From: Leptospira neocaledonica
GTDB lineage: Bacteria; Spirochaetota; Leptospiria; Leptospirales; Leptospiraceae
Direction: 5' to 3'
Assembly: GCF_002812205.1 (NCBI RefSeq)
Contig: NZ_NPEA01000007.1
Location: forward strand, 186,001-250,000
DNA length: 64,000 nt
Under the pieces are notes generated by a model. It ran no database searches and had not been told where the DNA came from. It worked only from the letters and a program-made list of their open reading frames with translations. Of this stretch, positions 10,011 to 21,665 are shown piece after piece; positions within the stretch are counted from its first letter, which is position 1, and the number at the start of each line of letters is the position of its first letter. The translations under genes were made by a program, and so were the position numbers.

Positions 10011-11677
10011 GCTCTTCTGATCGCGACCACTGCTGGCCTGGGTATATCTCCCTTTGTTCTAGCAGGCCAACGGCTTGTAGGAACATCATAATCCCTAGTA
10101 TCTTCTCCCGGATGCTGTACGGATAAGAATAAAAACTCTTCGTCAGGTGTAAACCATGGACCCGTGAGTTCTGCGCCAATCGGAGCAGAAGCAAATTGGA
10201 ATGCCTTGCCTGAGTCTTCTCCGTTTGTAGGAATAAAAAATAGTCCGTTGTTCCCGAATTTTTTGAAGATGGATTTTCCGAGCAAACGCGTAGTCATATC
10301 CGTGACCATCCAAAGATTTCCGAAAGAGTCAAAAGCTAAATTATCCGGAGAAGAAAATCCACTCTTCCCTCCCCCCGCAACAAATACCTCGAACTCGAAA
10401 CGAACAGATTCTGCATCCGAGTTTTCCTCTTTGATACGAACGATCTGTCCGTAAAAATTTCCATGTGAATCGTTATTGGTAAAGGAAACAAAAACAGATT
10501 TATCTAATGGATGAACTTCCAGATCTTCGGGTCTATCCATCGGAGTTCCGCCTGCAGTTTTTGCGGCATCTCTGCAGGATACCAAAACATCTGCTTGGGT
10601 TTTAAATTTAAGATTTCCTTCCTTATCTTTCGCATTTTTTAAATTCGGATTTTTTTCCAGATCCAAAGTCACCCAAACACATTTTTCAAAATTACCTACA
10701 TATAATGTCCCTTCGTCCAAAAGTTCAGAGTTTGATTTTCCTTTTTTAGGATCGTAATTTTTTTCGGAAACGAACTTATATACACATTGGTCTTTGGAAT
10801 CGTCCCCCATATACACGACTAATTTTCCGGAACGAGAAACGGTTAATGCAGCATTTTCATGAGAAAATCTTCCGAGCGCGGTATGCTTTATCGGTGTGGA
10901 AGTAGGATCAAAAGGATCTACTTCGATGATCCAACCGTATTCTTTTAAATCTTCCAGTTTACAATCTTCTACTACCATTTCATAATTTTCTTCACAGGAG
11001 AGGACAGTTTCCCATAATGTTTTGCCTCCGGAACAATTTGCAAATGTACCATATACTTTCGTTTTTCCGGAGATGGCATCCGAACCGGCGACTGGACCTT
11101 TGAGTTGGAATTCCGACCTTCCATGTAACCTTCTTCCGTATTTAGATTCTGGATCTAATACCCAAGTACCTTTGGATTTGTGAAGCCCGATCACGGAACC
11201 GCCTAATGAATATAGATATTTTTCGATCTGTTCAGGAGTTCTATTATTAGGACCCTTTTGGTTATAATCATAACCGGTCACATAATATTCTAATTCATTT
11301 AAATACTCATGATTAGTCCAAAGAAGTGCAGAATTCGGATCATTAGGAAAAGGAAAAAAACAATTAAAGTCGGCAGCGTATCCGAAAGTATCTCCTTTGG
11401 AGTTAATCTTATCTCCATACACTGCAACCAGATCATACGTAAAACCAGCAGCTAAGATCAGATCATCTTGGATACTAGGGCGTATCGGTTTAAAATTATT
11501 TCCAGGAATTTTAGAAGAGGTCTCCTTTTTTGTTTTTGGAGAAGGAGAATGTGTAGAATGTACTTTTTTAGAATGCTCTTTTGCAGGATCAGAAAATAGG
11601 TCCAAGGTCCGTACTGCAGTCAAAGCAAGCATTCCCTTTCCCATATATTTCAAAAAGTCGGACCTTGATACCTTCAT
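10007..11677 (-). CDS. PhoX-like (DUF839) putative secreted phosphatase
   Basis: The 556-residue protein matches the PhoX/DUF839 family in outline: TNHEY near the start, SCEENYE, GRFSHENAA, MGDDSKDQCVYKF, RPEDLEVHP and SPDNLAFDSFGNLW. PhoX enzymes are exported Ca/Fe-dependent alkaline phosphatases, commonly via the Tat pathway. The N-terminus SRSDFLKYMGKG resembles a Tat signal (SRRxFLK), but only one Arg is present, so Tat export is uncertain. The hydrophobic stretch after it is short. AGGAT precedes the ATG directly. It is convergent with the STAS gene and divergent from the gene at 11787. Confidence 0.75.
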   Translation of the reverse strand: MKVSRSDFLKYMGKGMLALTAVRTLDLFSDPAKEHSKKVHSTHSPSPKTKKETSSKIPGNNFKPIRPSIQDDLILAAGFTYDLVAVYGDKINSKGDTFGYAADFNCFFPFPNDPNSALLWTNHEYLNELEYYVTGYDYNQKGPNNRTPEQIEKYLYSLGGSVIGLHKSKGTWVLDPESKYGRRLHGRSEFQLKGPVAGSDAISGKTKVYGTFANCSGGKTLWETVLSCEENYEMVVEDCKLEDLKEYGWIIEVDPFDPTSTPIKHTALGRFSHENAALTVSRSGKLVVYMGDDSKDQCVYKFVSEKNYDPKKGKSNSELLDEGTLYVGNFEKCVWVTLDLEKNPNLKNAKDKEGNLKFKTQADVLVSCRDAAKTAGGTPMDRPEDLEVHPLDKSVFVSFTNNDSHGNFYGQIVRIKEENSDAESVRFEFEVFVAGGGKSGFSSPDNLAFDSFGNLWMVTDMTTRLLGKSIFKKFGNNGLFFIPTNGEDSGKAFQFASAPIGAELTGPWFTPDEEFLFLSVQHPGEDTRDYDVPTSRWPARTKGDIPRPAVVAIRRA

Positions 11678-11786
11678 ATCCTAAGAATATCGCACCTGAT
11701 TCTTTGGACCATTCGTTTTTTCTTCCTACAGAAAAAGGAAACTTGGTTGTAATAATCCCTATCGAAAAAGATGATAAAGCCTGAGA

Positions 11787-12281
11787 ATGAAACCGAACTC
11801 TACCCCATTCTATAAGATCCTTTTTATCATGGGCTGGGTTTCTCTTGCATTTTTTCTTCCTCTTTCCGTCGCAGTTTATTGGGAAAACAAAAGTTTAGAA
11901 TCGATCTACAAAAACTTATCCCTTCCAGGAAACAAAGAGTTCGGAGTCCTGGTAGAAAATACAAAACTCAATAAGTTAGGCAGAACTGTAAATGTGTACA
12001 CCTATTTGGTGCCGGATGAACAGGGGAAAAAACACGAGGTCACTGAAGAAGTAGACCAAACTACAAATCGAAGGATGAGAGTGGGAGATACAGTCCAGGT
12101 CCGCACCTTAGTTTGGAATAGTTTCGGAAAAACGAAGATCCTAGGCAGGATTGTAGGAAACACTGCCCCGCCTCCCGGTTTCGGTTTTATGCAGGACTTT
12201 TTATTATTCGGGATCTTGTTCTCTTTGGGGCTGGTACTCGTCAGTCTTTATTTCAGAACGTTTAAGGCTGAGGTAGAGTAG
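11787..12281 (+). CDS. Small membrane protein, DUF3592-like
   Basis: The 164-residue protein has one N-terminal helix (about 8-28), a soluble beta-rich domain of about 100 residues (FGVLVENTKLNKLGRTVNVYTYLV, VGDTVQVRTLVW), and a C-terminal helix (DFLLFGILFSLGLVLVSLYF). This layout, with two helices flanking a small beta domain and a YxVDxxG-like end, resembles DUF3592 proteins, for which no function is known. It overlaps the convergent gene at 12262 by 20 nt. Confidence 0.65.
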   Translation: MKPNSTPFYKILFIMGWVSLAFFLPLSVAVYWENKSLESIYKNLSLPGNKEFGVLVENTKLNKLGRTVNVYTYLVPDEQGKKHEVTEEVDQTTNRRMRVGDTVQVRTLVWNSFGKTKILGRIVGNTAPPPGFGFMQDFLLFGILFSLGLVLVSLYFRTFKAEVE

Positions 12282-12783
12282 AGTTATAATTACTATCTCT
12301 TTTGAAGATCAATTGAACTTGAAACGGAGTTTGAATATATCTAGAAGGGTTCATTTCGTAAGAAATAAAACAATAGTATCTGTCATATACGATCACGTAC
12401 ATATACTCTTTAAAACGTATATGCCCCATTTGTTTGCGTATTCCCCGCATCCAAATAGAATCCTCAAAAACCCTTTCATAACGCACCGAACTCGAATTGA
12501 CCTTTTTCAATTCTTCCGAACTCATCTTGTCTGGATCGACCTTTCTTAGTTCGAATTTTAGAGAACGGATCAAATTATATTCTAATTTCTCTTTTTCTAT
12601 AATATCCGTATTTGGAAGAGTTTTGAAATAATATTCGTAATATTCTTTGTCCAACGACTTTAAATCGTTATGGACTTCTCCCTCCGTTTCGACAGGTTTC
12701 CCTTTCCCCGCATCTTGCGAATACAGGTCGCCAAAAGACGATAAAACAGAAATGATCAAAATCAGGAAAATCGGTGTCCGCAT
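12262..12783 (-). CDS. Hypothetical secreted protein
   Basis: The protein has 173 residues and starts with a signal peptide (MRTPIFLILIISVLSSFGDLYSQ-DA). The mature part is charged and tyrosine-rich (KEYYEYYFKTLP; MYVIVYDRYYCFISYEM), with no recognisable domain. It precedes no operon partner: htpG ends 57 nt upstream on the same strand. Its last 20 nt overlap the convergent gene ending at 12281. Confidence 0.65.
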   Translation of the reverse strand: MRTPIFLILIISVLSSFGDLYSQDAGKGKPVETEGEVHNDLKSLDKEYYEYYFKTLPNTDIIEKEKLEYNLIRSLKFELRKVDPDKMSSEELKKVNSSSVRYERVFEDSIWMRGIRKQMGHIRFKEYMYVIVYDRYYCFISYEMNPSRYIQTPFQVQLIFKRDSNYNSTLPQP

Positions 12784-12840
12784 ACCGGTACCAATAAAGA
12801 TATCGGTACGATCTCCGATTTCCCCCCTTTTTTTTCGGAA

Positions 12841-14670
12841 TTAATCCGAGGAAAGATCTTCCAGCAAATCCCTTTGGCGGCGAATCAGATCGCTCAATTC
12901 TTCCTCTCCAATCAGCTTTGCGCCTAACAAAGCAAGATCGTACACAGAACGGGCTAATTTTTCCGCCTTCTCCGGATGAATACCTTTGGAAAGACCGAGG
13001 ATGTTTTTGACCAGCTTAGATTTACGATTCAGAAGAAGAGTATGATTCTTCAGAAAATCACCTGGTTTTTGCCCATACATCTGGCCCATTTCCGCCAAAC
13101 GTCTCAGATGTTCAGGCAGCAAGATCACAGAAGGAATATCCTCGGACTTCAATGCCTCCGTTTTGATCTCCACACCTTCTCTTGCAATTGCCTTAGTAAA
13201 AATTTCCTTAAGCCTGTCTTCCGTTGTTTTGTTGTCTTGGTCTGCGAGATCAGGGCTTGCATCCTTATCCAATACTTGATCCGCGAGTTCCGAATCTACT
13301 CTTTGGAATTTCCAATCGGGATTTTTGCCTTCTAAAAACTGAAGGAAATGATTATCTATTCTGGAATCTACAAGCAAGGCTTCCAATCCTTGGGACTTGA
13401 GAAGGTCCATATACACGGAAGAAAGTTCTGCTTCTCCCGCATAATATACTTTGCCTGAATTTTTTTCCTTATTTCTTTCTACATATTCTTCTAGTTTCGT
13501 CAAATCACCGTTAGATGAACGGAAGAAGATAAGATCTTTTGCAGATTCGTAAAATTTCTCATCGGTCATCATTCCGTACTTAACGAATAAGGAAATTTCA
13601 TCCCAGTTCTTACGGAATTCTTCCGGGTTTTTAGTCCATTCTTCCTGAAGTTTATCTGAAACCTTTTTGACTATATGAGAAGAGATCTTTTTTACCAATG
13701 GATCGTTTTGCAAATACGATCTAGAAACATTCAGAGGAAGATCCGGAATATCCAATGTCCCTTGTAAAACGGTCAAAAATTGAGGAACCAATTCTTTTGC
13801 TTCGTCGGAAACAAACACATGATTACAATAAAGTTTGATCCCCATCCGGTTGGCATCTAACTCATGTTTGAGTCTCGGGAAATATAAGATCCCTTGCAAT
13901 CTAAAAGGATAATCCACATTCAAGTGAACATGGAATAGAGGCTCTCCCGCAAAAGGAAACAGATACTGATAAAATTCATCATACTGTTCTTTTTTAACGG
14001 AAGAAGGTTGTTCGCTCCATAATGGGGTCTGTTTATTCGCCTTCTCCCCTTTTACGTAAATCGAAACGGGAAGAAAATCGCAATATTTACGGACTAATTC
14101 TTTCAGTTTCCATTGGTCCAAATATTCTCCGGAATCACCGTCCAGATACAAACTGATCTTTGTTCCTCTTTCCGATCTATCGCCAGATTTTAGAGAAAAC
14201 TCTGTGCCCGACTCACTTTCCCAAACAACAGGTGTGCTTCCTTTTTTATACGATTTGGTCTCTATTTTTACCTTAGAAGAAACCATAAAGCTGGAATAAA
14301 ATCCTAAACCGAAATGGCCGATGATCTCCGGCTTGTCTCCTTCGGATTGGTACTTTTTTACGAATTCTTCTGCGCCTGAAAATGCGATCTGGTTGATATA
14401 ACGGTTCACTTCTTCGTCGGTCATCCCGATCCCGTTATCCTGGACTGTTAAAATCCTAGTTTCTTGGTCGAAGTCTAGATCGATCCGATAATCCGTCCCG
14501 CCTTCAAATTCTTCATTCAAGGAGATTTTTTTCAGTTTAGCGATTGCATCGCAGGAGTTAGAGACCAGCTCTCTCAAAAATATATCTTTTTCAGAATATA
14601 ACCATTTCTTAATGATAGGAAAAATATTCTCCGTTTCTACGGAAATCCTACCTTTTACTTCTTCGCTCAT
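12841..14670 (-). CDS. htpG: Molecular chaperone HtpG (Hsp90 family)
   Basis: The 609-residue protein is an Hsp90 homologue. The N-terminal ATPase has [36 protein letters not shown] and [13 protein letters not shown], the GHKL ATP-binding motifs; the middle and C-terminal domains follow at normal length. It is a cytoplasmic ATP-dependent chaperone. Its ATG overlaps the batD stop in an ATGA, so it is the last, translationally coupled gene of the MoxR-Bat operon. That arrangement ties a general stress chaperone to the membrane-bound Bat proteins. Confidence 0.95.
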   Translation of the reverse strand: MSEEVKGRISVETENIFPIIKKWLYSEKDIFLRELVSNSCDAIAKLKKISLNEEFEGGTDYRIDLDFDQETRILTVQDNGIGMTDEEVNRYINQIAFSGAEEFVKKYQSEGDKPEIIGHFGLGFYSSFMVSSKVKIETKSYKKGSTPVVWESESGTEFSLKSGDRSERGTKISLYLDGDSGEYLDQWKLKELVRKYCDFLPVSIYVKGEKANKQTPLWSEQPSSVKKEQYDEFYQYLFPFAGEPLFHVHLNVDYPFRLQGILYFPRLKHELDANRMGIKLYCNHVFVSDEAKELVPQFLTVLQGTLDIPDLPLNVSRSYLQNDPLVKKISSHIVKKVSDKLQEEWTKNPEEFRKNWDEISLFVKYGMMTDEKFYESAKDLIFFRSSNGDLTKLEEYVERNKEKNSGKVYYAGEAELSSVYMDLLKSQGLEALLVDSRIDNHFLQFLEGKNPDWKFQRVDSELADQVLDKDASPDLADQDNKTTEDRLKEIFTKAIAREGVEIKTEALKSEDIPSVILLPEHLRRLAEMGQMYGQKPGDFLKNHTLLLNRKSKLVKNILGLSKGIHPEKAEKLARSVYDLALLGAKLIGEEELSDLIRRQRDLLEDLSSD

Positions 14671-16262
14671 TCGGATTCCTCCTCTTTTAATTTATCAGAC
14701 AACCAATATGAAATTCTAATAAGAGTTTCTCTAGAAGAAGGTCCTAAACTTTTATAAGTTTCGATCAATGGCACCGTATCGGATTTCCAACCTGCAAGAA
14801 GAGTTGCTTCTTCCTCCGGCAACCCTTTGGTCATCACGGAATGTTTCAAAACAAAACCTCTTTTGGAACCTATCCAGAGGTCAAGTCGTTTCAATACTAC
14901 GTTTTTTTGATGCCTTTTGCGCATTGCTAAAACCACAAATGTACTAGCCCCTATAAATGCGAAAGAAAGAAGAATGGAAACTAATAGAAAAGATCCGCTC
15001 TTTCCACCCGAGTCCTCCGTAGTAATTTCCTGCTTTGGTTTAAGAGGCCCGATCTCCAAACCTGGAAAACGAAGAGAAACGGATTCATATCTTCCGGAAC
15101 TAGGATTGAAAAAAGTGAATTTCAGATCGTCCGGTTTCCAAACACCTTCTTTTTTAGGAAGTACTGAATAATGATAAGAATGATTTAGATAGAATCCGAA
15201 CTCTCCCGGACCAAGCTCTCGAAAATCTCTTTGTTGTCTAGTCTGTAAAAAAGTAATCTCAGGATGACAAGGAAGATCGCACACACTCAATAAAGGATCC
15301 TTAATGGAAGAAAGGTTCCCATTCCCGGAAATAGTAAGCTTAAACTGAAAAGGTTCTCCTAAAAAACCCGCCTTAGGATATTCTTCTAATCCAATCTTAA
15401 AATTACCAACCGCTCCTTTAAACTCAAGTGGAGAAGGAGAAGGTAGATCCTTTACGAAAATTTTACTCGGTATCGTTTTAATACTTCTCATATGAAAGAA
15501 AGACTGTTGCCTTCCTTCTAAATGAAATATCGTGGAGCCTAATGAATATTCCCCCTTTTTCAAGGGTGTCAGAATAAAAGTTTCCTTATTATAAACTGCT
15601 GTTTCAAATTCTAATCCTTCGTAAATAACCTGTTCAGGGATCAAAAGATTGATTCCTGAAAGTGCCTCACTTCTAAAATAAGGAAACTCGATGGAGCTGG
15701 AAAAATCCCGGTCAATATAAGGACGTATTGCATTTCTATAATATAATGTGAAAAATCCTAAAACAGGCTCCCCTACCCAGACTTGATCTTTATTCGTTCT
15801 GAATAATACTTTCAAGTCCCCATCTTCGGGCCCGTCTGTTTCCTCGCTGAAGAAGTAACGATTAGAAAAAAATCCGGAGGATTTATTGGTAGAGGAACTT
15901 CTGGGAGAAATTTCCAGAACCATCATTCCTGATTCCACTTTTTGTCCGTCCACTTCCACTTCTATTTCCGGAACGGAAAAACGCCCAGGCGCGGAGACGG
16001 TAAGCCTGTACTTAATTAGTTTTTTGCGATATACTTTAAAGTTGACTATAGTTGTATTCTCCTCAGTACCCCAATAAACCGCCTTGATCCCTTGTCCGGT
16101 CCATTCCTTTTCTATTAAGCGAACCTGAGCACCGCCCTCCGTTTCTAAAATGAGAAATACCGCATCTCCCAAATCCGCTCTGGTTTGGCTGAGATAAAAT
16201 TTGGACCCTTGTGCAAATAATGGCAAAGCTCCCAATAATAAAAGAAGAAGGAAACGTTTCAC
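14667..16262 (-). CDS. batD: BatD-like aerotolerance protein
   Basis: The 531-residue protein has a signal peptide ([19 protein letters not shown]), a long beta-rich extracytoplasmic region like the BatD family ([31 protein letters not shown]), one C-terminal membrane helix ([24 protein letters not shown]) and a cytoplasmic tail. It starts at a GTG that overlaps the batB/C stop (GTGA) and ends in an ATGA overlap with htpG. BatD probably assembles with the VWA proteins BatA and BatB at the inner membrane; its molecular role is unknown. Confidence 0.85.
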   Translation of the reverse strand: MKRFLLLLLLGALPLFAQGSKFYLSQTRADLGDAVFLILETEGGAQVRLIEKEWTGQGIKAVYWGTEENTTIVNFKVYRKKLIKYRLTVSAPGRFSVPEIEVEVDGQKVESGMMVLEISPRSSSTNKSSGFFSNRYFFSEETDGPEDGDLKVLFRTNKDQVWVGEPVLGFFTLYYRNAIRPYIDRDFSSSIEFPYFRSEALSGINLLIPEQVIYEGLEFETAVYNKETFILTPLKKGEYSLGSTIFHLEGRQQSFFHMRSIKTIPSKIFVKDLPSPSPLEFKGAVGNFKIGLEEYPKAGFLGEPFQFKLTISGNGNLSSIKDPLLSVCDLPCHPEITFLQTRQQRDFRELGPGEFGFYLNHSYHYSVLPKKEGVWKPDDLKFTFFNPSSGRYESVSLRFPGLEIGPLKPKQEITTEDSGGKSGSFLLVSILLSFAFIGASTFVVLAMRKRHQKNVVLKRLDLWIGSKRGFVLKHSVMTKGLPEEEATLLAGWKSDTVPLIETYKSLGPSSRETLIRISYWLSDKLKEEESE

Positions 16263-17968
16263 CAGAACACCTCTTTGTTCCTAGAACCTGGGCTCCTTCT
16301 TTTCACAGAATCCAGATCCATAGACTCCATGATCCGATCTAATTCATCTTCCATCTTAGATTTGTTTTTATCTTTTTGGTCTTTTCCGGCCCCGGATTTG
16401 GATTGTTTTTCTGCCTTCTCTTTTCCTTTGGAACCTTGTTTAAATGCGGAAGACTTTTCCTCTTTTTCCTCGGAGGCGCTTTTTTTATTTTCCGAACCTG
16501 CCTTACCTTCCGGAGGAGGAAGTTTACGTAACCATTCCAAGTTCTTTTTAGCGGATTCTAAATTAGGATCTTCTTTTAAAGAACGAAGATAATGTTCCGC
16601 AGCTTTTTTGCGATCTCCCAACTTTAAATAAGAATTTCCTAAATTAAAATGGGATTGTGCTCGCAAGGCCGAATCCTTTGAGTCCGCAGACTTTTCGAAG
16701 TGACGAATTGCCTTATCTAAGTTTCCGGACTTGTATTCACTGTCTCCTCGATTGAATTCTAATCTAGGGTCTTCTGGAAAATAAGGATCCGCTTCTTTAT
16801 ACCTTTCTAAAGAACTTTTATAATCTCCTTGTTCATAAGAGTTCTTACCTTCTTTGATCCTATTTCCACCTGGATCCAACTCGAAAGAATAGACATCACT
16901 CCCCCAGAGAGAGAAAAAAAACAAAAGAACTGGAACGACTTTTTTAGAAAGTCCTAGCAGGTATTTTCCCCAGAACTCCAACATAAAAAAATCAAACAGT
17001 AAAAGTAGAAGTGCAGGTATTAGAAATTTTTTGGCACCTTCTGCCCTTCTTAAATTACGAATTCTTTGTCCTGTATTTTTTTCCATGGAGTCAATCCAGG
17101 ATTTTATATCGCCAATCTCAGGACTTTCGGAATCCAAGGATAAAAATCTACCTTCGTTTGCATAAGCCAGATCTTTCAAAAATCCAGGATTAGATTTTGA
17201 GATGATAACTCCTGGAGAATTTTCATAAGGAGCCAAAGATCCGTCTTTAGTCAAAAATCCGTAAACTCTGGTGCCATCTTCGGAGTATCCGATAGGCCCT
17301 CCTGTTGGAGTTCCTACAGACCAGACCCAAACTTCTGCCGGAAATTTTACGATACCTGGGGAATCCAAGTCTTCTCCGTCCGAGATTAAAACCAAAATAC
17401 GATTTCGTAAAACCTGATTGGAGTTCAAAACTTCTTCCGCTTTTTTAAATGCGGATTTTAAATCCGTTCCTCTATCCCCAACAATATCCACATCCAAACC
17501 TCTTACATACTCTGAAAATGCGCGAGCATCCGAAGTCATTGGACAATACACGAACGGAGAAGCGGCAAAAACGATCATACCAAACCTGTTCCCATTTAAC
17601 TGAGGAAGAAGTCTCAAAATTGTTTCTTTTGCTCTAGTGATTCGAGAAGGACGAGTATCTACAGATTGCATAGAAAGACTTACATCCACTAAGAATAAAA
17701 AGTCCACACCTCTCGAGACTTCCTCTTCCTTAGACTTGATCGATTCCGTTCTTTGGTATGCGAAATAAGAAAGACAGAATACAGAAGCAAGCAGCAAGAT
17801 CCTTACTAACACTATATAAAAAGGTGGGACCTTGGACTCTCTAGGTAAACCAGGATAGGACTTTCTCCAGCGACTCCAATAAAAATAGAATACCAGTTTA
17901 AACAAAGAATAAGCGAAGAAGATTAGTCCGAGAGAAATCCAAAAAGATTCTAAAAAAGTTTCGCTCAT
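16259..17968 (-). CDS. batB: BatB-BatC fusion: VWA domain plus TPR domain
   Basis: The ATG at 17968 (MSETFLES) overlaps the batA stop in ATGA and is preferred over a start 21 nt upstream. Two N-terminal helices anchor a VWA domain whose MIDAS is DVSLS, with a later SDGED segment; a third helix ([18 protein letters not shown]) and a fourth follow at about 315-350. The remaining part has TPRs ([42 protein letters not shown]) and a Lys/Glu/Ser-rich tail, the features of BatC. BatB and BatC are separate genes in many bacteria, so this is a fusion. It probably presents a metal-dependent protein-binding surface outside the inner membrane. Confidence 0.87.
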   Translation of the reverse strand: MSETFLESFWISLGLIFFAYSLFKLVFYFYWSRWRKSYPGLPRESKVPPFYIVLVRILLLASVFCLSYFAYQRTESIKSKEEEVSRGVDFLFLVDVSLSMQSVDTRPSRITRAKETILRLLPQLNGNRFGMIVFAASPFVYCPMTSDARAFSEYVRGLDVDIVGDRGTDLKSAFKKAEEVLNSNQVLRNRILVLISDGEDLDSPGIVKFPAEVWVWSVGTPTGGPIGYSEDGTRVYGFLTKDGSLAPYENSPGVIISKSNPGFLKDLAYANEGRFLSLDSESPEIGDIKSWIDSMEKNTGQRIRNLRRAEGAKKFLIPALLLLLFDFFMLEFWGKYLLGLSKKVVPVLLFFFSLWGSDVYSFELDPGGNRIKEGKNSYEQGDYKSSLERYKEADPYFPEDPRLEFNRGDSEYKSGNLDKAIRHFEKSADSKDSALRAQSHFNLGNSYLKLGDRKKAAEHYLRSLKEDPNLESAKKNLEWLRKLPPPEGKAGSENKKSASEEKEEKSSAFKQGSKGKEKAEKQSKSGAGKDQKDKNKSKMEDELDRIMESMDLDSVKRRSPGSRNKEVFW

Positions 17969-18909
17969 ACGTAATACCGAAACACCCAAGATCTCAAAAG
18001 CAGATCCAAACCTAATAGCGCCAAAGCATAGGTAAGAAAAATTAAGGATTCTGATTCTCTTACTTCTTCCGGAGGAAGGATCAGAAGATCTTTTTCTAAG
18101 GAGTCAATGGAGGCCAAAACCTCTCTTAACTCACTAACATCCTCTGCCCTATAAAATACTCCTCCCGTTCTTTTGGAAAGTATATCTAAAATTTCAAAAT
18201 TCACCTCATAAGACTGATCTTCTTTTCCGATGCCTATGGAATAAATTTTTACTCCTACACCTTTTGCAATCTCGGTCGCTGTCACCGGATCTATACGGCC
18301 GGTATTAGAAGCTCCATCTGTTATGAGTACGATTACTTTGGATTTTGCGGGAGACCTGCGCAATCTATAACAAGAAAGAATAAGTGCATCTCCAATAGCC
18401 GTTCCTTGTTCCGGGACAGTTTCTTCTTCTGCTTGGCTTAATATTTCTTCCAATACTTCTCTATCGCTTGTTAGAGGCGACTGCAGATAAGCACCTCCCG
18501 CAAATACTACCAAGCCTAAACGATCATTTTCTCTTTTTCTAATAAATTCTTTGAGTAATTTTTTAGAAACTCCCAGTCTAGTCTCAGGCAAGAAGTCCCT
18601 ACTTTTGGACATGGAACCGGACACATCCAATGCAAGAATGATATCCACTCCCTTTGTCTCATCCGGCAGGAATCTATATCGTTTCCCGGGACCTGCCACG
18701 GCGATTACGAATAATGTTAGAGTTACAGGGCGAATTAAAGGAGTCACCGATGATAAAAAACGTTTTAAATGAAATGTTCCTGATTGGACCCGTCCGGGGA
18801 TTCTAAGTTCTATTCCCAAGGCCGGTTCATTTTTCCAGTAAGAATAAAATGTCCAGATCCAGATCGGAAGAATTAGAAAAAGATAATATGGAGATTCCCA
18901 TTCCGTCAT
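17965..18909 (-). CDS. batA: BatA, VWA-domain membrane protein
   Basis: The ATG at 18909 ([12 protein letters not shown]) overlaps the upstream stop in ATGA; an in-frame start 30 nt earlier lies inside the previous gene. The 314-residue protein has an N-terminal helix, a second helix ([18 protein letters not shown]), a VWA domain with MIDAS DVSGS and a later ITDGASNTG segment, and a C-terminal helix ([19 protein letters not shown]). This is the standard BatA layout. It acts with BatB/C and BatD. Confidence 0.9.
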   Translation of the reverse strand: MTEWESPYYLFLILPIWIWTFYSYWKNEPALGIELRIPGRVQSGTFHLKRFLSSVTPLIRPVTLTLFVIAVAGPGKRYRFLPDETKGVDIILALDVSGSMSKSRDFLPETRLGVSKKLLKEFIRKRENDRLGLVVFAGGAYLQSPLTSDREVLEEILSQAEEETVPEQGTAIGDALILSCYRLRRSPAKSKVIVLITDGASNTGRIDPVTATEIAKGVGVKIYSIGIGKEDQSYEVNFEILDILSKRTGGVFYRAEDVSELREVLASIDSLEKDLLILPPEEVRESESLIFLTYALALLGLDLLLRSWVFRYYV

Positions 18910-19808
18910 TTGGAAAGTGCCTCCTTCCAATAATCCCAAGCCTTTAATGCTTCGGAAGAAGAGATCTCCACTTCTTCTCCTGAGTATTGCGCCCTACGGA
19001 AAGTATTCTCCCAATTTTTGACTTCCTCTTCCTCCAATCCGAACGAATCATAGATTCGTTGGAATAATTCGGCCTCCGTTAAATGTGCAAATGGAGCATT
19101 CATCTTTTGAGACATACTCTCCCGGATATATCCTGAGAGAACTCTATAAAAGATCCTAGCAAACACCGGAGGAGCATTAATGATCTCATCCAATTTGCTT
19201 TCGTATATTAGAATTTTTTGAACCCAAGGATCTGCTTGTACAAGCGCGTCCATAGTTCTTTTGGATAGAGTCTGGTTTAGATACCAAGCATAAAAGATCC
19301 CTAAACCTAATGCTGCAAGTCCCGCAAGGATCGCTGCTAATTTCCAGCCGTACTTTCCAGAAAATTCCAAAGGAGGCAGGATTTCCTCTGGGGATTTATC
19401 CTTCTCTCCTAAGGAAGAACGGACTATCAATACGGCTTCCGAATGGAATTCTTTCCCGTCCTTGTCTTTCCAACTGATAGGAAGAGAAAATTTTCCGGAA
19501 GTATAATAGGCAACGCTTAGTTTGATCTTTGAGTCCGAAACTTCGGAAGAAATCACTTCGAATAGTGGAAGATCGGGAGAATCCGGATCCGGAAACATTC
19601 CTTTCGATGGAATCTCAGGATTTTGTATTTCTCCCTGTTGGAATTCCAACAAGTATTCCGCCTGATCTCCTATTCCTACTTCCTTAGGCTCCCAATCTTC
19701 TTTCCATGCAAATATAGGAACCGCAAACAAAAGAAGGGACAAATAAAAAGTATAATATAAAAATCGAATACGATCCGAGGATCCAGAACGAAAGATCCCC
19801 AGCTTCAT
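18906..19808 (-). CDS. Bat-operon membrane protein, unassigned family
   Basis: The ATG at 19808 (MKLGIFRSG) overlaps the DUF58 stop in ATGA. The protein has an N-terminal signal or anchor ([20 protein letters not shown]), an extracytoplasmic domain of about 130 residues ([17 protein letters not shown]), one helix ([21 protein letters not shown]) and a helical cytoplasmic tail. The layout resembles the hypothetical genes placed between DUF58 and batA in other Bat operons (DUF4381-like by position), but I cannot assign the family. Its place in a chain of 4-nt overlaps implies a structural role in the Bat complex. Confidence 0.7.
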   Translation of the reverse strand: MKLGIFRSGSSDRIRFLYYTFYLSLLLFAVPIFAWKEDWEPKEVGIGDQAEYLLEFQQGEIQNPEIPSKGMFPDPDSPDLPLFEVISSEVSDSKIKLSVAYYTSGKFSLPISWKDKDGKEFHSEAVLIVRSSLGEKDKSPEEILPPLEFSGKYGWKLAAILAGLAALGLGIFYAWYLNQTLSKRTMDALVQADPWVQKILIYESKLDEIINAPPVFARIFYRVLSGYIRESMSQKMNAPFAHLTEAELFQRIYDSFGLEEEEVKNWENTFRRAQYSGEEVEISSSEALKAWDYWKEALSK

Positions 19809-20629
19809 GATACACTTCTCCAATACTCCAAAAGTTTATTCGGGTCCGTATCCTTTCCTTCCAATTCCAAACATCTGGACTTAAACAAAAATTCCAGATT
19901 TTTACGGATACTTCCGCCGGCGGGAGAAGGAATAGAGCCAGTTTCAGGATCTTTTAATAAGAAAAATTGGAAAAATCCTCTGGGAGCACTCTCTTCCAAA
20001 CGATCCTTAAATCTGATCGCATGTAGAGTATGAAATCTCCTGAGTCCTGTAAGCTTTTTTAAAGAAGGAAGTCCATGAAAATCGGAAAGTATATAAGAAT
20101 CAGTATACCTTCTGATCCTATTTTTCAAAAGTACGAAAGGAAGTTTAGGATCCGTTTTCAATTTTCGATGCGGGAAAGAACGGACCTTCTCCAATACGGA
20201 AAGAGCTTCTTCCGTGTTACGAATATAACCCGTCTCCCATTCCAATCGATCCGAATACAATAAGATCTTAGCGAGATTTCCTTTCCGTACATAAAGTAAA
20301 ACTAATAGAGCCAAAACCTGAAAGGCATTTTCCGCTTTAGTCCATTCGGAACTGCTCCAATCCATGGACTCGGAAACATCCAGGAAAAAAACTCCTAATC
20401 TCTCTTTCTCTTCGTAGAATTCCCTTACATGCAATTCTCCGAATCTAGAAGTGACATTCCAATCAATGAGCCTTGTATCATCTCCAACGGCATACGGACG
20501 AACATCTTTGAAATCCACTCCTCTGCCCTTTCGTGTACTTGTAGCCGTGCCTTGTCTACTCCGAAGAGAAAATCCTCTCTCCTTAAAATCCAAAAGTTGG
20601 ATCAGGCTTTGGTATTCTTTACGGAACAT
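19805..20629 (-). CDS. DUF58 domain protein of the MoxR-Bat operon
   Basis: The 274-residue soluble protein has the DUF58 signature (GRGVDFKDVRPYAVGDDTRLIDWNVT split over residues about 35-60) and a VWA-like metal site (FLDVSESMDW). DUF58 proteins are regular partners of MoxR ATPases and VWA proteins. It begins 14 nt after the moxR stop and overlaps the following gene in ATGA. Confidence 0.9.
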   Translation of the reverse strand: MFRKEYQSLIQLLDFKERGFSLRSRQGTATSTRKGRGVDFKDVRPYAVGDDTRLIDWNVTSRFGELHVREFYEEKERLGVFFLDVSESMDWSSSEWTKAENAFQVLALLVLLYVRKGNLAKILLYSDRLEWETGYIRNTEEALSVLEKVRSFPHRKLKTDPKLPFVLLKNRIRRYTDSYILSDFHGLPSLKKLTGLRRFHTLHAIRFKDRLEESAPRGFFQFFLLKDPETGSIPSPAGGSIRKNLEFLFKSRCLELEGKDTDPNKLLEYWRSVS

Positions 20630-20643
20630 TTTTGTAGACTAGA

Positions 20644-21654
20644 TTATAGCACCTGAGTCGCGTCTGAAACGATCCTAACTACGGACTCTATCCCCACGTC
20701 CTCGGAGATCGCTTCGAATGTAAGTAAAATTCTATGACGAAGGATTTCAGGAAGAACGGCCTTCACGTCCTCCGGAGCAACATAGTCTCTTCCTTCCCAT
20801 AAAGCCTTTGCCTTGGATGCTTTCAGTAGGCTTAAACTTGCTCTAGGAGAAGCTCCGTGTTTTACATAGGGAAGAAGATCCGGAACTGTCTTTTCCTCCG
20901 GACGAGTATTTCTTACCAAACGAACTATATAACTTTTTAATTTTGGCTCTACATGGACCCTGTCTACTAAGGAAGAGATCTTTAGGACGTCTTTTGCAGT
21001 TGCAGTTTTCTTAATACGTTTTGGACCGGTCGCGAGCTTGCCATGTTGCTCGAGGATAGCAAGTTCTTCGTCCATATCAGGATAATCTACGAGAACCTTC
21101 ATAAAAAAACGATCCATCTGCGCTTCCGGTAATGGATAGGTTCCGTCTTGGTCTATCGGATTTTCGGTAGCCAATACCAAAAAAGGTCTCTCCAAAGGAA
21201 AAGTATTTTCCCCTATGGTGACTGTTCTTTCTTCCATACATTCCAAAAGAGCAGATTGTACTTTTGCAGGGGCCCTGTTGATCTCGTCTGCAAGTAAGAC
21301 TCCTGTAAAGATTGGTCCTTTGCGCGTAGTGAATTCTCCATTTTTCGGATTGAACACTACAGTTCCTATCAAGTCTGCAGGAAGAAGATCAGGTGTAAAC
21401 TGCACCCTTTTAAAATCTAAATCCAATGCAGAAGACAAAGATTTTGCTAGAAGTGTTTTTGCAAGTCCGGGCATTCCTTCCAAAAGAACATGGCCTTGGC
21501 AAGCCAGAGAAATAAGTAGATTTTTAACTACTGCTTCTTGGCCTGTTATTTCTCCGGTCAGTTCCTGGCGAATTCGATCTAATGTATCCTTTGCAAAATG
21601 TATATCCTGCTCGGACAAAGGAATATTTTCACGATCTTTAGCAATGGATTCCAT
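20644..21654 (-). CDS. MoxR-family AAA+ ATPase
   Basis: The ATG at 21654 ([16 protein letters not shown]) has TAGGAAATATT in front, a good ribosome site; an upstream in-frame start would overlap the previous gene. The 336-residue ATPase has Walker A GMPGLAKT (60-67), Walker [11 protein letters not shown], sensor 1 [22 protein letters not shown] and sensor 2 GASPRAS. MoxR ATPases work as chaperones that load or insert cofactors into VWA-domain partners, which here are BatA and BatB/C. It heads the coupled gene series. Confidence 0.92.
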   Translation of the reverse strand: MESIAKDRENIPLSEQDIHFAKDTLDRIRQELTGEITGQEAVVKNLLISLACQGHVLLEGMPGLAKTLLAKSLSSALDLDFKRVQFTPDLLPADLIGTVVFNPKNGEFTTRKGPIFTGVLLADEINRAPAKVQSALLECMEERTVTIGENTFPLERPFLVLATENPIDQDGTYPLPEAQMDRFFMKVLVDYPDMDEELAILEQHGKLATGPKRIKKTATAKDVLKISSLVDRVHVEPKLKSYIVRLVRNTRPEEKTVPDLLPYVKHGASPRASLSLLKASKAKALWEGRDYVAPEDVKAVLPEILRHRILLTFEAISEDVGIESVVRIVSDATQVL

Positions 21655-21665
21655 AATATTTCCTA

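Noticed and set aside
11581..11784. Plus-strand frame opposite the start of the PhoX-like gene
   Set aside because: Antisense to a supported gene, with no domain or ribosome site.
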